A stretch of 44,879 nt of DNA from Candidatus Poribacteria bacterium (lineage in GTDB: Bacteria > Poribacteria > WGA-4E > WGA-3G): contig JAPPIG010000134.1 in assembly GCA_028820635.1 (NCBI GenBank), forward strand, positions 1 to 44,879. The letters are read 5' to 3'. Under the pieces are notes generated by a model, which did not search any database, was not told where the DNA came from, and was given only the letters and a program-made list of their open reading frames with translations. The translations under genes and the position numbers were made by a program. Positions 7,187 to 16,690 of this stretch are shown piece by piece. Positions within the stretch are counted from its first letter, which is position 1. Each line of letters opens with the position of its first letter.

Positions 7187-9763
7187 ATGAAAGTTACAAC
7201 TAACAGCGAACCGCTTCTGCTTGTGTTTTACATAGCATTAGCGGTTTCTATCGTCTTTTCACCTGTTGTTGAAGCAGATAACCATGAATCTGATGAAGAA
7301 GTCGTAGAGCTTGAGGGATTGGTTATTGTCGGTACGCGTGCAAAACCGCGTTCTGTTCTTGAATCCACTGTACCGATTGATGTTGTGCTTAGCGATGACT
7401 TTGTCAAACAGGGTGGGGCAGATTTGCCAGACTTGTTAAGAAATTTGGTGCCCTCTTACAATGTAAATGCACAGCCTATCGCTGACGCAGCAACCGTCGT
7501 GCGTCCTGCAAATCTGAGAGGGTTAGCACCTGACCACACGTTGTTACTCGTCAACGGTAAACGTCGTCACCGTGCTTCAGTAATCACTTGGCTCGGTAAC
7601 GGATTATCCGATGGTTCGCAAGGTGCTGACCTGTCACCGATACCTTCCATAGCGATCAAACAGATGGAAGTGCTACGAGATGGCGCGTCGGCACAATACG
7701 GTTCGGATGCTATTGCCGGTGTGATGAACTTACAATTGAAAGATAGTTACAAAGGTGGTTCTTTAGAAATTAAACCCGGTATTTATCAAGCAGGTGACGG
7801 GCTAACATATTCTGTCGCGGGTAATATCGGTTTAGGACAAGAAGATATCTGGGCAAACCTCAGTTTGGAATATGGCAACGCAGATGAAACAGATCGTTCC
7901 GTACAACGAGACGATGCCGCAGCACTTTCCGGTGCAGGGAATAGTCATGTTGCGAATCCCGCCCAGCCTTGGGGCCATCCGATTATTAGAGATGACATCA
8001 AGTTCTTTGCAAACTACGGTGTTGACATCGTTAGTAACATTCAACTCTATGGACATGCGAACTATGCACAGAAACAGGTTGAAGGAGGATTCTATTTCCG
8101 AAATCCCAATACTCGCCCTGCTGTATTTAGTAATGATGGTGGGGAAACCTTGCTTATCGGACGTTTGTCTGGAGAAGGTGAAGTTCCTGTGGTCAGGATA
8201 ACCGATAATGTGCCGGACCCAGAGGCTTTACAACAAGTTCTTGATGACGATGAACTTTTCACATTCCAAGAACTTTTTCCTGGCGGATTCACACCCCGTT
8301 TCGGTGCTGACACGCAAGATGCTTCTATCCTTGTTGGACTCAGAGGAATAGTCGCTGAGGATTTGGGATGGGATTTGAGTGCTTCTTATGGACGGCATGC
8401 CTCTGACTTCTTTATCAAAAACACTGTGAACGCGTCTCTTGGACCGGACACCCCGACCGAATTCGATCCGGGTGATTATATCCAAGCGGATACAAACATT
8501 AACCTTGATTTGACTTATCCACTCCATGATCTTGTTTTTCTCGCTGCTGGTGGTGAATATAGAACAGAGACTTTTGAAATTGTGCAGGGTCAGGAGGAGT
8601 CTTGGAAAATTGGGCCGCTGGCAAGCCAAGGATTTAGTTCAGGTTCCAATGGGTTTCCCGGGTTCAGCGATATTGCACAAGGCGATTGGACACGTTCCAA
8701 TTTTGCTGGATATTTGGAAACCGAATTGACACCGATTGACCCATGGGTTATCAGTGCTGCAATTCGAGCCGAAAACTTTGAGGATTTTGGTAGCACTATC
8801 AACTACAAAGTCGCAACGAGTTATGCTTTCAGCGACGACCTCATGGAATTTCTTACACTTGATCCTGAGGTTGACTTGAGAGTGCGTGGCAGTTACAGCA
8901 CCGGTTTCCGAGCGCCAACGCCAGGACAACAGAATGCCTTTAACGTCACAACGGAATTCGGTGAAAACAATACGTTGGTTAACAAAGGGACTATCCCTTC
9001 AACCCATGCTGCTGCAGAATTAGTAGGTGGTAAAGCGCTTGAACCGGAAAAGTCAAAAAACTTTACTGTTGGAACGGTTATCAGTGATGATGTCGTTAGT
9101 GTTACAATAGATTATTTCAATATCAAGGTTGAGGATCGGTTGGCACCCACCAAAGACTTCCAACGCGGCGAAGATATTACTGAGGAACAGATTCAGCAAC
9201 TCGTTGATGAAGGCATCACGAGTGCTGGGAACTTGCAAGAATTCCGATTCTTTACCAACGAATTTGAAACAAGCACACAAGGTATTGATCTTGTTTTGAC
9301 GGCACCTATTGCCAAAGGTGCCGTGAGTCTTGCATATAACTACACGACTACTGAAGTTACCAAACGCAACGCGGATATTTTAGACGATACGCGTGTTCGC
9401 CTCTTAGAAGAAGGGCTACCCAAACATCGTGGAAACGTGACGTTAACACAAAATATCGTAGGTAATTTAGGTGTTTTAGGACGTGTTAATTACTACGGCC
9501 CTTGGTATGAATACGCTGTGGGTGCACAAATATACGATGATGTGTTTTTGGTAGACCTTGAAATTAATTACCCATTTGCTGAAAATTTGGGAATTACAGT
9601 TGGTGTGAATAACGTTTTCAATGTGGAACCTAATAATGTTACTTGGTCAGACCCGAATATTGAAAACTTTACAGGTTCAATCGTTGGTAGACCCTTCGGT
9701 GAATATAGTCCCTACGGGTTTGGCGGTGCTTTCTGGTATACCAAAATCGGTTACAATTTCTAA
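7187..9763 (+). CDS. TonB-dependent outer-membrane receptor (copy 2)
   Basis: 858 residues, collinear with the preceding receptor over its whole length and clearly a tandem duplicate. A signal peptide ends near VVEADN. VIVGTRAKPRSVLES and a plug with NLRGLAPDHTLLLVN, KRRHRASV and EVLRDGASAQYGSDAIAGV follow. The barrel ends YTKIGYNF. GGGGAG lies 8-9 bases before ATG 7187. The nucleotide sequences differ at most third positions while the plug is nearly identical in protein, so the duplication is old. Divergence is concentrated in the barrel loops, which fits two receptors for related but distinct ligands (inference). Confidence 0.93.
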   Translation: MKVTTNSEPLLLVFYIALAVSIVFSPVVEADNHESDEEVVELEGLVIVGTRAKPRSVLESTVPIDVVLSDDFVKQGGADLPDLLRNLVPSYNVNAQPIADAATVVRPANLRGLAPDHTLLLVNGKRRHRASVITWLGNGLSDGSQGADLSPIPSIAIKQMEVLRDGASAQYGSDAIAGVMNLQLKDSYKGGSLEIKPGIYQAGDGLTYSVAGNIGLGQEDIWANLSLEYGNADETDRSVQRDDAAALSGAGNSHVANPAQPWGHPIIRDDIKFFANYGVDIVSNIQLYGHANYAQKQVEGGFYFRNPNTRPAVFSNDGGETLLIGRLSGEGEVPVVRITDNVPDPEALQQVLDDDELFTFQELFPGGFTPRFGADTQDASILVGLRGIVAEDLGWDLSASYGRHASDFFIKNTVNASLGPDTPTEFDPGDYIQADTNINLDLTYPLHDLVFLAAGGEYRTETFEIVQGQEESWKIGPLASQGFSSGSNGFPGFSDIAQGDWTRSNFAGYLETELTPIDPWVISAAIRAENFEDFGSTINYKVATSYAFSDDLMEFLTLDPEVDLRVRGSYSTGFRAPTPGQQNAFNVTTEFGENNTLVNKGTIPSTHAAAELVGGKALEPEKSKNFTVGTVISDDVVSVTIDYFNIKVEDRLAPTKDFQRGEDITEEQIQQLVDEGITSAGNLQEFRFFTNEFETSTQGIDLVLTAPIAKGAVSLAYNYTTTEVTKRNADILDDTRVRLLEEGLPKHRGNVTLTQNIVGNLGVLGRVNYYGPWYEYAVGAQIYDDVFLVDLEINYPFAENLGITVGVNNVFNVEPNNVTWSDPNIENFTGSIVGRPFGEYSPYGFGGAFWYTKIGYNF

Positions 9764-9780
9764 CGTTTTGTTTCTTGAAA

Positions 9781-9803
9781 GGGAGCGGCTTCAAACCGCT
9801 CCC
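9781..9803. terminator. Hairpin after the receptor genes
   Basis: GGGAGCGG and CCGCTCCC form a perfect 8-bp GC-rich stem around a 7-base loop, 17 bases after the receptor stop. No strong T-run follows on the plus strand, so it is a terminator-like or transcript-stabilising hairpin. It argues against translation starting at the in-frame ATG at 9775, which would run through it. Confidence 0.5.
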
Positions 9804-9846
9804 TAATACGTCCAAAATTAAACAAAAGGAACTCACATATTTTCAA

Positions 9847-11022
9847 ATGAACAGAACAATGTATAGTCGTATTCCATTTTTTGTCTCTCTTTTCACATTC
9901 TTCATAACAAGTATACTTTTTTCAGGTTGTGAGCGAATACCACGAACCGTCCTACCAGAAGATTTAGATACAACAGTCAAAATCGGTTTAATCTATAGTC
10001 CTACTGATCCGGGAACTACCCGCAACGGTGTTGAGTTAGCAGTTGCACTCGCGAATGAAGCGGGTGGAATCAACGGTGCGCAGATAGAACTTCTTTTTAG
10101 AGAAAGTAACAGAGAACCTTTACTCAGCGTCCAACATGCAAAAGAACTGATTGATACGGGAGTGTTAGTAATCTTAGGTCCAGATTACAGTGATGAAGCT
10201 GTAGAGGTAGGTATGGTTGCACAAGAACATGGTATCCCAATGATGACAACCTATCCCACGAATCCGAAGGTGACCAGAAACGGGAATTTCTCATTCCAGG
10301 GTGCTATTCGTGATCCCGACCAGGCAAGAATAATAGCTAAGTTTGCCGCACAAGAATTGAACGCAATGACTGCCGCTGTCCTCACAGAAACCGGTGATTC
10401 CTATTCAGAAGAACTGTCGGAGACGTTTATTGAAGACTTTGCAGCACAAGGTGGCACGATTGCTACGCATCAATTTTACGAAATGGGGACGATAGATTAT
10501 ACTGAACAATTGACAGCAATTAATACAGTGGATCCTGCTGTAGATATCATCTTTTTGGCAGGTTTGGGTTCTGAATTTCCATTAGCAGTAAAACAAGCCA
10601 AGTCTGTAGAGTTCGGTATTACAGCAACTTTTCTTGGTGGTGATGGCTGGGATCGTCCTGACTTAGTGGAAATCGGGGGAACAGCACTTGAAGGTAGTTT
10701 TTTTGCAAATCACTTTTCTCCTGATGCACAATTAAGTGAACTTGGGAATTTATTCGTTAACTTATATACCGAAAAATTCGGAATTGTTCCCAATGGACCT
10801 GCTGCCCTTGGATTTGATTCTACGAATATTGTAATTGAAGCAATGCGAAGAACGACAGATTTGACACCGACAGCAATCCGAGACGAAATAGAAGCAACAC
10901 AGAACTATAACGGGGCAATGATAGTGTCTCATTTTGATCAAAATCGGTATGCAATCAAGAATTTAGTAATTAACACAGTTAAAGATGGAAAGATACAATT
11001 CCATCAGTCTATTACGCCATAA
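9847..11022 (+). CDS. Periplasmic substrate-binding lipoprotein, Leu/Ile/Val-type (Peripla_BP_6)
   Basis: About 391 residues from ATG 9847. That start gives MNRTMYSRIPFFVSLFTFF, a signal sequence ending in the lipobox LFSGC, so the mature protein should be a lipoprotein. An earlier ATG at 9775 would add residues encoded by a hairpin and is rejected. The body has the type I periplasmic fold order: KIGLIYS near the start, NGVELAVALANEAGGING, then LGPDYSDEAVEVG and the ligand-proximal middle FLGGDGWDRPDLVEIGG. No permease or ATPase gene is adjacent, so this is an orphan receptor. It may partner a distant ABC transporter or act with the TonB receptors upstream (inference). Confidence 0.88.
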   Translation: MNRTMYSRIPFFVSLFTFFITSILFSGCERIPRTVLPEDLDTTVKIGLIYSPTDPGTTRNGVELAVALANEAGGINGAQIELLFRESNREPLLSVQHAKELIDTGVLVILGPDYSDEAVEVGMVAQEHGIPMMTTYPTNPKVTRNGNFSFQGAIRDPDQARIIAKFAAQELNAMTAAVLTETGDSYSEELSETFIEDFAAQGGTIATHQFYEMGTIDYTEQLTAINTVDPAVDIIFLAGLGSEFPLAVKQAKSVEFGITATFLGGDGWDRPDLVEIGGTALEGSFFANHFSPDAQLSELGNLFVNLYTEKFGIVPNGPAALGFDSTNIVIEAMRRTTDLTPTAIRDEIEATQNYNGAMIVSHFDQNRYAIKNLVINTVKDGKIQFHQSITP

Positions 11023-11094
11023 TACTTCTTATTATATAATTATAGTGTGAGTTTTCAACACTTCACATACTTTTAAAAGGGGAGATAAACTGAT

Positions 11095-11931
11095 ATGAGC
11101 AATCAAAACAGAGATGCAGAATATACAATGGGTAGGAGCGAATCCGAAACTGACCGACTGATTGAGCAGTCCGTGCTTTATGACGATGTGACGCGGCGTT
11201 TTCTACTAAGGAGTGGTATTGCCAAAGGCATGAAAGTCCTTGATGTTGGCAGTGGAGCAGGTGACGTTGCGCTTACTCTTGCTGAATTTGTTGGGTCGGA
11301 AGGCACTGTTATTGGAGTAGATGTCAACGCTGATATCCTTGAAACAGCAAAAACACGCGCAGACGCTGCAGGATTTACAAACATTGAATTTATTGCAGGT
11401 GACACCCGAACACTTGAACTCCCAAACGATTTTGATGCCGTTGTTGGCAGACTCGTACTGATGTATATGTCGGACCCAGCAGATGCGCTCAAACATTTGG
11501 CAACGCACTTACGCCCCGGTGGAATTGCCGCTTTTCAAGAGGTTGATTTTTCACCTTACACTGTTGCTGTACATCCAGATACGCCTTTGATAAACGATTT
11601 AATTAAATGGGGACGCACCGTGTTTGAAAAATCAGGCGCGCATGTTGAGATGGGTATGGAACTCTACAAAGCCTTTGTTGATGCTGGTTTGCCCGAACCT
11701 GCACTACATTTTGAAGCACCCATGGGCGGCCCCGAAGATTGGCCCGGATTCGCATATCTTGAGAATAGTTTTCGCAGTATCCTGCCGTTGATCGAGGCTT
11801 ACGAGATTGCAACTGCCGATGAAGTAGATATAGACACACTCGCAGCTCGGATACAAGCAGAAGTCGCTGCTTCAAAACGACCAATTATGTTGCCTCCACA
11901 CGTCACAGCGCATGTATCCCTTCCAACTTAA
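11095..11931 (+). CDS. Class I SAM-dependent methyltransferase (copy 1)
   Basis: 278 residues. The Rossmann-fold methyltransferase motifs appear in order: motif I VLDVGSGAGDVAL near residue 46, acidic motif II VIGVDVN, FIAGDTRTLELP, then VVGRLVLMYMSDP and HLRPGGIAAFQE. This is the Methyltransf_11/25/UbiE-like small-molecule or methyl-acceptor group. The substrate cannot be inferred. GGGGAG lies 11 bases upstream of the ATG. It is followed after 11 bases by a close paralogue, so the two are probably co-transcribed. Confidence 0.88.
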   Translation: MSNQNRDAEYTMGRSESETDRLIEQSVLYDDVTRRFLLRSGIAKGMKVLDVGSGAGDVALTLAEFVGSEGTVIGVDVNADILETAKTRADAAGFTNIEFIAGDTRTLELPNDFDAVVGRLVLMYMSDPADALKHLATHLRPGGIAAFQEVDFSPYTVAVHPDTPLINDLIKWGRTVFEKSGAHVEMGMELYKAFVDAGLPEPALHFEAPMGGPEDWPGFAYLENSFRSILPLIEAYEIATADEVDIDTLAARIQAEVAASKRPIMLPPHVTAHVSLPT

Positions 11932-11942
11932 AAAGTTCGTCC

Positions 11943-12803
11943 ATGCCAGAAAACCATTCACAGAATTCGTCTGCATCAAATCGTGATGCTACCTACACCT
12001 TAGGGCGCACCTCACACGAAACAACACGTCTCATTGAACAATCAAAAATCTATGGGGAGTCAACAAGACTGTTTTGTGAACGCGCTGGCATTGAAACAGG
12101 AATGCGAGTCCTTGAGATCGGTAGTGGTGCAGGCGATGTCGCGCTCATGCTTGCCGAACTTGTTGGCACATCAGGACAGATCGTAGGAATTGATGTTAAC
12201 TCTGCTATACTGCAAACAGCACGTCAACGCGCATCAGATGCAGGTATAAAAAACGTTGAATTCATTGCAGGTGACGCACGATCACTCGCTTTTGAAGACA
12301 AATTTGACGTGCTCGTTGGTCGGTTTGTGTTAATGTATATGGCAGACCCTGTAGATGCCCTCCAAAAACTCTTAACACATCTAAAACCGGGTGGGATCGT
12401 CGCGTTTCAGGAACCGGAATACACGCTCTATCCCGCGTACGCACATCCAGATACCCCCCTTATGAATCAACTTATCCAATGGATATTGGATGTATTCAAA
12501 CATTCAGGCGCGCATCTCAATATGGGAATCGGGTTATATCCAACTTTTGTTAAGGTAGGTTTACCACCACCAGAGATACATCTCCATGCTCCTATCGGCG
12601 CAGCAGCAAATTGGACAGGGTACCGATATATGGTAACTATCTTTCAGAGTCTCCTGCCATTTATTGAAAAATACGGGATTGCCACAGCAGAACAAGTGGG
12701 TATAGATACATTAGGTGAAAGAATCCGTCAAGAAGTGCTTTTATCTAAACGTCCGTTCTTCTTGCCTTTACATGTAACAGCACATTCGTGTTTAACAGCG
12801 TAA
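11943..12803 (+). CDS. Class I SAM-dependent methyltransferase (copy 2)
   Basis: 286 residues, collinear with the preceding gene from NRDATYTLGRTSHET to the shared C-terminal HVTAH. Motif I is VLEIGSGAGDVALM, followed by VGIDVN, FIAGDARSL, VGRFVLMYMADP and HLKPGGIVAFQEPE. Divergence is concentrated in the C-terminal half, where substrate specificity usually lies in this family. This suggests a duplicated enzyme with a changed acceptor (inference). No clear ribosome-binding site is visible in the short gap, which fits translational coupling. Confidence 0.88.
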   Translation: MPENHSQNSSASNRDATYTLGRTSHETTRLIEQSKIYGESTRLFCERAGIETGMRVLEIGSGAGDVALMLAELVGTSGQIVGIDVNSAILQTARQRASDAGIKNVEFIAGDARSLAFEDKFDVLVGRFVLMYMADPVDALQKLLTHLKPGGIVAFQEPEYTLYPAYAHPDTPLMNQLIQWILDVFKHSGAHLNMGIGLYPTFVKVGLPPPEIHLHAPIGAAANWTGYRYMVTIFQSLLPFIEKYGIATAEQVGIDTLGERIRQEVLLSKRPFFLPLHVTAHSCLTA

Positions 12804-13157
12804 TGGCATTTCTAAGTGATTGTATCTCATTTGTTCGTAGGTCGGGTAGAACTTGCGAAATCTATAAATCAACGCTATGAATGCCTTTTGGCATTCAGCG
12901 GGTGTCAATTTGTGAGTGTAATGTCCGTTTAACATTGGATGGTAAGGTCTCAACTCACATTTCTTCTGTAGGAGCGACCTTCTGGTCGCGACCAGGAGGT
13001 CGCTCCTACAGAATGTAAGAGGAATCAACGCCAAATGCCACACGCGCATTGGCGTTGATTCGTAGTGAGTAATGATTATTGGTTTTCCATAAAAACGGTA
13101 GGCGCGATTTAAAATCGCGCCTACATGAAGATAATATTTTTCAGATTTTCCGATAAA
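12804..13157. repeat. Intergenic palindromic repeat cluster
   Basis: No gene is seen. Contents in order: GTAGGTCGGGTAGAACTTGCG at about 12838, the ATCAACGCTATGAATGCC/GGCATTCAGCGGG module at about 12867-12902, and a near-perfect palindrome at 12964-13013 (outer arms CTGTAGGAGCGACCT and its complement, inner arms TGGTCGCGACCA). These are followed by ATCAACGCC...GGCGTTGAT at about 13023-13060 and the GTAGGCGCG hairpin at 13098-13124. Open frames across it are built from repeats. Confidence 0.75.
13098..13124 (-). terminator. REP-like hairpin acting as terminator for the LamG gene
   Basis: GTAGGCGCGATTT pairs with AAATCGCGCCTAC. Read on the minus strand, the stem is followed by CGTTTTTAT, giving the T-run of an intrinsic terminator 30-odd bases after the stop of the gene at 13158. 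Its GTAG head shows that it belongs to the repeat family used elsewhere in the window. Confidence 0.6.
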
Positions 13158-13955
13158 TTAACGATTAGAAGTCTTTAATCTTCCCCATGTAGTCGTCAAT
13201 TTGCCACGCGCTTCGACAGCCAGAAGATCAGCCATGCTATTGTTCATAATGTTTTGAACTTCTTCATGTGTGAGTCCGCGCTTCCAGACATTTAAGTCAT
13301 CCATGAGTCCAGTAAAAGGACGTTTATTGTCAATGTTAAACCCGACACGCGCGCCCTGACCCCAATCTCCTGCAATTGCATCTGGAAGACGTGCTTTTTC
13401 CTCACCAACTTTGACTCCGTTGATATAGAGGTGAGCCATTGCTGCTTCACGACTGAACGTACCAGCGTAATGTACCCATTCCTTTGCTTTGTTTGTGCCA
13501 GCACGGATATCAAATAGCGTTTTCCCTGGATTATGACCACGATTGAGCCAACGATAATTACCGTCCCCTCGCGCCTCTGGGTGTACAAGCCACGTGCCAT
13601 CTCCTGCTCTCGCATTGAAAATAGCCATATCAGTGACAGACTCAACGTTGATCCACGCTAAAATGCTCATTCCCTCAGTCGGAATATGTTCAGGATCAAC
13701 GTTAGGACCGTCTAAGTCCAGATAACTTGTTGCGGCAAATTGCCCCGCTTTTCCAAACTTACCATCGTCGGATTGTGTGACTTTTCCTATGATTTCACCA
13801 TCATAACCATGCCCAGATTTTTCTAAAACATTTCCACCTTCAAAAACTTCGAAGTCAAAATAAAGTATTAAATCTGGATCTAACACATCAGCGGACAAAC
13901 TGCTTATTTGAAATATCAATAGCAGACATACAAGAATCACTATACTGCGTTTCAT
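13158..13955 (-). CDS. Secreted LamG/concanavalin A-like domain protein
   Basis: From ATG 13955 the product is 265 residues, with AAAGGAG 8 bases upstream. An upstream in-frame start (14030) lies before the predicted promoter and is rejected. Signal peptide: MKRSIVILVCLLLIFQISSLSAD. The rest is one LamG jelly roll (DLILYFDFE, GHGYDGEIIGKV, GKFGKAGQF, AWINVES, EWVHYAGTFS, LYINGVKVGEE, FTGLMDDLNVW). The C-terminal tail AVEARGKLTTTWGRLK is shared with two other LamG proteins here. Such domains bind carbohydrate or protein; the ligand is unknown. Confidence 0.82.
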   Translation of the reverse strand: MKRSIVILVCLLLIFQISSLSADVLDPDLILYFDFEVFEGGNVLEKSGHGYDGEIIGKVTQSDDGKFGKAGQFAATSYLDLDGPNVDPEHIPTEGMSILAWINVESVTDMAIFNARAGDGTWLVHPEARGDGNYRWLNRGHNPGKTLFDIRAGTNKAKEWVHYAGTFSREAAMAHLYINGVKVGEEKARLPDAIAGDWGQGARVGFNIDNKRPFTGLMDDLNVWKRGLTHEEVQNIMNNSMADLLAVEARGKLTTTWGRLKTSNR

Positions 13956-14020
13956 TTGAGAGGCTCCTTTTGTAAAAAATTTAATGGTAGCAATCTCCTG
14001 ATTGCTATTCCATTGTGTTA

Positions 14021-14049
14021 AGTATACCATTTATTTTTTATCTTTGCAA
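14021..14049 (-). promoter_or_regulatory. Sigma70-like promoter for the LamG gene
   Basis: On the minus strand, TTGCAA (14049-14044) and TATACT (14026-14021) are separated by 17 bp. Transcription would start near 14014, giving a leader of about 60 bases that contains a small hairpin, AGCAATC/GATTGCT, near 13990-14005. Confidence 0.55.
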
Positions 14050-14140
14050 TTAAAAAGCAATTAAAAATGCGCGAAGTTTTTTTCTTGATTATTAAGGCGT
14101 ATTAAGATAAATTAAATTCAAGAACTTTGGAGAAACAAGA

Positions 14141-15931
14141 ATGAATATTTCCCCTATTGATTGGGCAATTGTTGTCGGTTATATCCTTTTTGCGCTTGGA
14201 CTCGGTGTTTATTTTTCTAAACGCGCTGGAAAAAATATTGACGAATTTTTCATCTCGGGCCGTAATCTCCCTTGGTGGTTAGCTGGCACCTCTATGGTGG
14301 CAACAACCTTTGCTGCAGATACACCGTTGGCAGTCACTGAGTTGGTTGTTGAAGATGGAATAGCAGGTAATTGGTTGTGGTGGAATATCGTTTTGAGCGG
14401 AATGTTAGCTACATTCCTGTTTGCCCGATTATGGCGGCGTTCTGAAATCATCACAGATGTAGAATTTACTGAACTCAGATACTCAGGACCTTCAGCAAGT
14501 TTCCTACGTGGTTTCCGGGCCCTGTATATCGGATTACCAATTAACTGTATTACGATGGGCTGGGTTATCCTCGCAATGCAGAAAATTGTTGTAATTACCT
14601 TTGACCTCCAGGATGATGCAACCACAAAGATATTGGTTGTCTTGGGATTTCTGCTAATTGCTGGCGTTTACTGCACGTTGTCAGGGTTCTGGGGTGTTGT
14701 TATGACGGACATTGTGCAGTTCGGGATGGCGATGGTAGGTTCAATTGCGCTTGCAATCATTGCTGTCAACAAGATTGGAGGTATTGGTGTACTAAAAGAA
14801 AAACTGGTTAATGTCTACGGAGCAGAACACAGTATACTGAATTTTACGCCCGATTTCAGCGCTGGCAAAATGGTTATCATAACGTTTGGGGTTTATCTTG
14901 GAGTGCAATGGTGGGCATCTAATGGTGTAGATGGAACTGGATATACTGCTCAACGGATGTTCGCAGCGAAGGATGAACGGCATTCACTCCTCGCTACCTT
15001 GTGGTTTAATATTGCACACTACACACTCCGGCCGTGGCCGTGGATACTCGTTGCATTAGTTGCAATGGTCGTTTACCCTGGCATTGGCGATCCTGGACAT
15101 ACTAACCCCACACTGCGAGACCCCGCAGCTGGTTATCCATTGATGATGCTTGATTATCTACCAGTCGGATTGCTGGGTCTCATGCTCACTGCATTTTTAG
15201 CGGCGTTTATGTCAACGATTGACACGCATCTGAACTGGGGAGCATCCTATCTTGTTAACGATTTTTATAAACGTTTTATTAAACCCGAAGCGACACCTGA
15301 ACATTACGTTGCTATCTCACGCCTTTTTGTAATCCTGATTATGCTAATTGCAGGTGGGACGAGTTTCTTAATGAATTCCATTGCAGGTGCTTGGAAATTT
15401 CTCATCGCACTAAACGCAGGCATCGGACTCGTGCAGATTTTGCGATGGTATTGGTGGCGAATTAACGCGTGGTCAGAAATTTCTGCGATGTTAGCAGCAC
15501 TGGTTGTTTCAATCGTTGTTTTCACCCTTCCACAAACAAAAGGCGAATTCGCACTACAAATGCTGATTATCGTGCCAATTTCTACTGTGGTCTGGATTGT
15601 GGTTACATTTTTAACAGAACCTGTTTCGACTGAAACGTTAACAAACTTCTATAACAGGGTTAGACCGAGTAAAAGAGGATGGACACTAATTGCAGGGGAG
15701 GCAAAAGAAGCACAAGACGGGACAAATAGACAAAACCCTCAAACAGATTCTAAAACTCCTGCTTTGGTTAATTGGGTCATAGGCGTAATCTTCATCTACT
15801 CATTTTTATTCAGCATTGGAAAACTGCTATTAGGTTTTACCGGAACTGGATTAATTTTTCTATTAATCGCAATTATTAGTGGGGCAATAATGTATAAAAA
15901 TTTACCGCGCAAAGAGAGAAACAACATTTGA
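14141..15931 (+). CDS. Sodium/solute symporter (SSS/SLC5 family)
   Basis: 596 residues with about 13-14 hydrophobic segments. Family hallmarks are the N-terminal DEFFISGRNLPWWLAGTSMVATTFAADTP region, GFWGVVMTDIVQFG, and FLAAFMSTIDTHLNWGASYLVNDFYKRF in the middle. A C-terminal extension carries extra helices after a charged linker near residues 510-545. It should couple uptake of an organic solute to the sodium gradient in the inner membrane; the solute is not readable. Its TGA overlaps the TTG start of kdsB (TTGA), so the two are translationally coupled. TTGGAG precedes the ATG by about 6 bases. Confidence 0.9.
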   Translation: MNISPIDWAIVVGYILFALGLGVYFSKRAGKNIDEFFISGRNLPWWLAGTSMVATTFAADTPLAVTELVVEDGIAGNWLWWNIVLSGMLATFLFARLWRRSEIITDVEFTELRYSGPSASFLRGFRALYIGLPINCITMGWVILAMQKIVVITFDLQDDATTKILVVLGFLLIAGVYCTLSGFWGVVMTDIVQFGMAMVGSIALAIIAVNKIGGIGVLKEKLVNVYGAEHSILNFTPDFSAGKMVIITFGVYLGVQWWASNGVDGTGYTAQRMFAAKDERHSLLATLWFNIAHYTLRPWPWILVALVAMVVYPGIGDPGHTNPTLRDPAAGYPLMMLDYLPVGLLGLMLTAFLAAFMSTIDTHLNWGASYLVNDFYKRFIKPEATPEHYVAISRLFVILIMLIAGGTSFLMNSIAGAWKFLIALNAGIGLVQILRWYWWRINAWSEISAMLAALVVSIVVFTLPQTKGEFALQMLIIVPISTVVWIVVTFLTEPVSTETLTNFYNRVRPSKRGWTLIAGEAKEAQDGTNRQNPQTDSKTPALVNWVIGVIFIYSFLFSIGKLLLGFTGTGLIFLLIAIISGAIMYKNLPRKERNNI

Positions 15932-16680
15932 AAAGTGTAGGAATTATTCCAGCCCGATATGCCTCAAGCCGTTTTGAAGGAAAAGCGTTAGCAGATATTC
16001 TGGGAAGACCGATGATACAGCATGTATACGAACGTGCTTGTAAGTCAAAAATGCTAAGTCAGGTTATTGTCGCTACGGATGACCGACGTATTTATGATAC
16101 TGTTAAAGGTTTTAGTGGAAACGTTCAGATGACAGGAGAATGTGCTACTGGAACTGACCGAGTCTCAGTCGTGGCGGAAAAATTGACATGTGATGTTATT
16201 GTTAATATACAAGGCGATGAACCTTTACTTGAGCCCCAACAGATAGATATGATGCTGCAGCCTTTCATTGAAAGACCATCTGTACAAGTCTGCACATTAA
16301 AAGAACGAATTCACACTATAGAGGATTTTCACAACCCGAACGTTGTTAAAGTTGTTACTAATCTTGAAGGCGATGCGTTGTACTTTTCAAGAGGTTCTAT
16401 TCCCAGTACACCTGCAAACAAGCAGCCAATTTTCAATGAAAACGCTTTAGTATATAAGCATATCGGACTATATGCCTTTAGAAAAGAGCAACTACTCGCT
16501 TTCACATCTTGGAAGCGCACCCCTTATGAGATTGCTGAGGGTTTAGAACAGTTACGTTTTTTAGAACACGGCGTTCCTATCCATGTTGTTGAAACCGACA
16601 TACCTCTTATAGGAGTTGATGTACCTGCAGACTTAGAACGGGTAAAACAGATTTTAGAAAAGGGAGGCCCTCATTTTTGA
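15928..16680 (+). CDS. kdsB: 3-deoxy-manno-octulosonate cytidylyltransferase (CMP-Kdo synthetase)
   Basis: 250 residues, the usual family length. It activates Kdo with CTP to CMP-Kdo for lipid A-core assembly in the cytoplasm. Diagnostic motifs: IIPARYASSRFEGKAL (nucleotide-binding start), LGRPMIQHVYERA, VIVATDD, TGTDRV, VNIQGDEPLLEP (metal and CTP site), VYKHIGLYAF and GVDVPADLERV. The start is TTG inside the symporter stop; no ATG precedes the conserved N-terminus. The gene shows that the organism makes Kdo-type lipopolysaccharide, so it is a diderm. The next gene makes CTP, its substrate. Confidence 0.95.
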   Translation: MKSVGIIPARYASSRFEGKALADILGRPMIQHVYERACKSKMLSQVIVATDDRRIYDTVKGFSGNVQMTGECATGTDRVSVVAEKLTCDVIVNIQGDEPLLEPQQIDMMLQPFIERPSVQVCTLKERIHTIEDFHNPNVVKVVTNLEGDALYFSRGSIPSTPANKQPIFNENALVYKHIGLYAFRKEQLLAFTSWKRTPYEIAEGLEQLRFLEHGVPIHVVETDIPLIGVDVPADLERVKQILEKGGPHF

Positions 16681-16690
16681 AGGGAAGAAA

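Noticed and set aside
9775..9846. Earlier start for the binding protein at ATG 9775
   Set aside because: It would translate a GC-rich hairpin and put about 24 odd residues before a proper lipoprotein signal peptide.
12792..13049. Minus-strand 85-codon open frame after the methyltransferases
   Set aside because: It reads through three different repeat elements and overlaps the end of a real gene.
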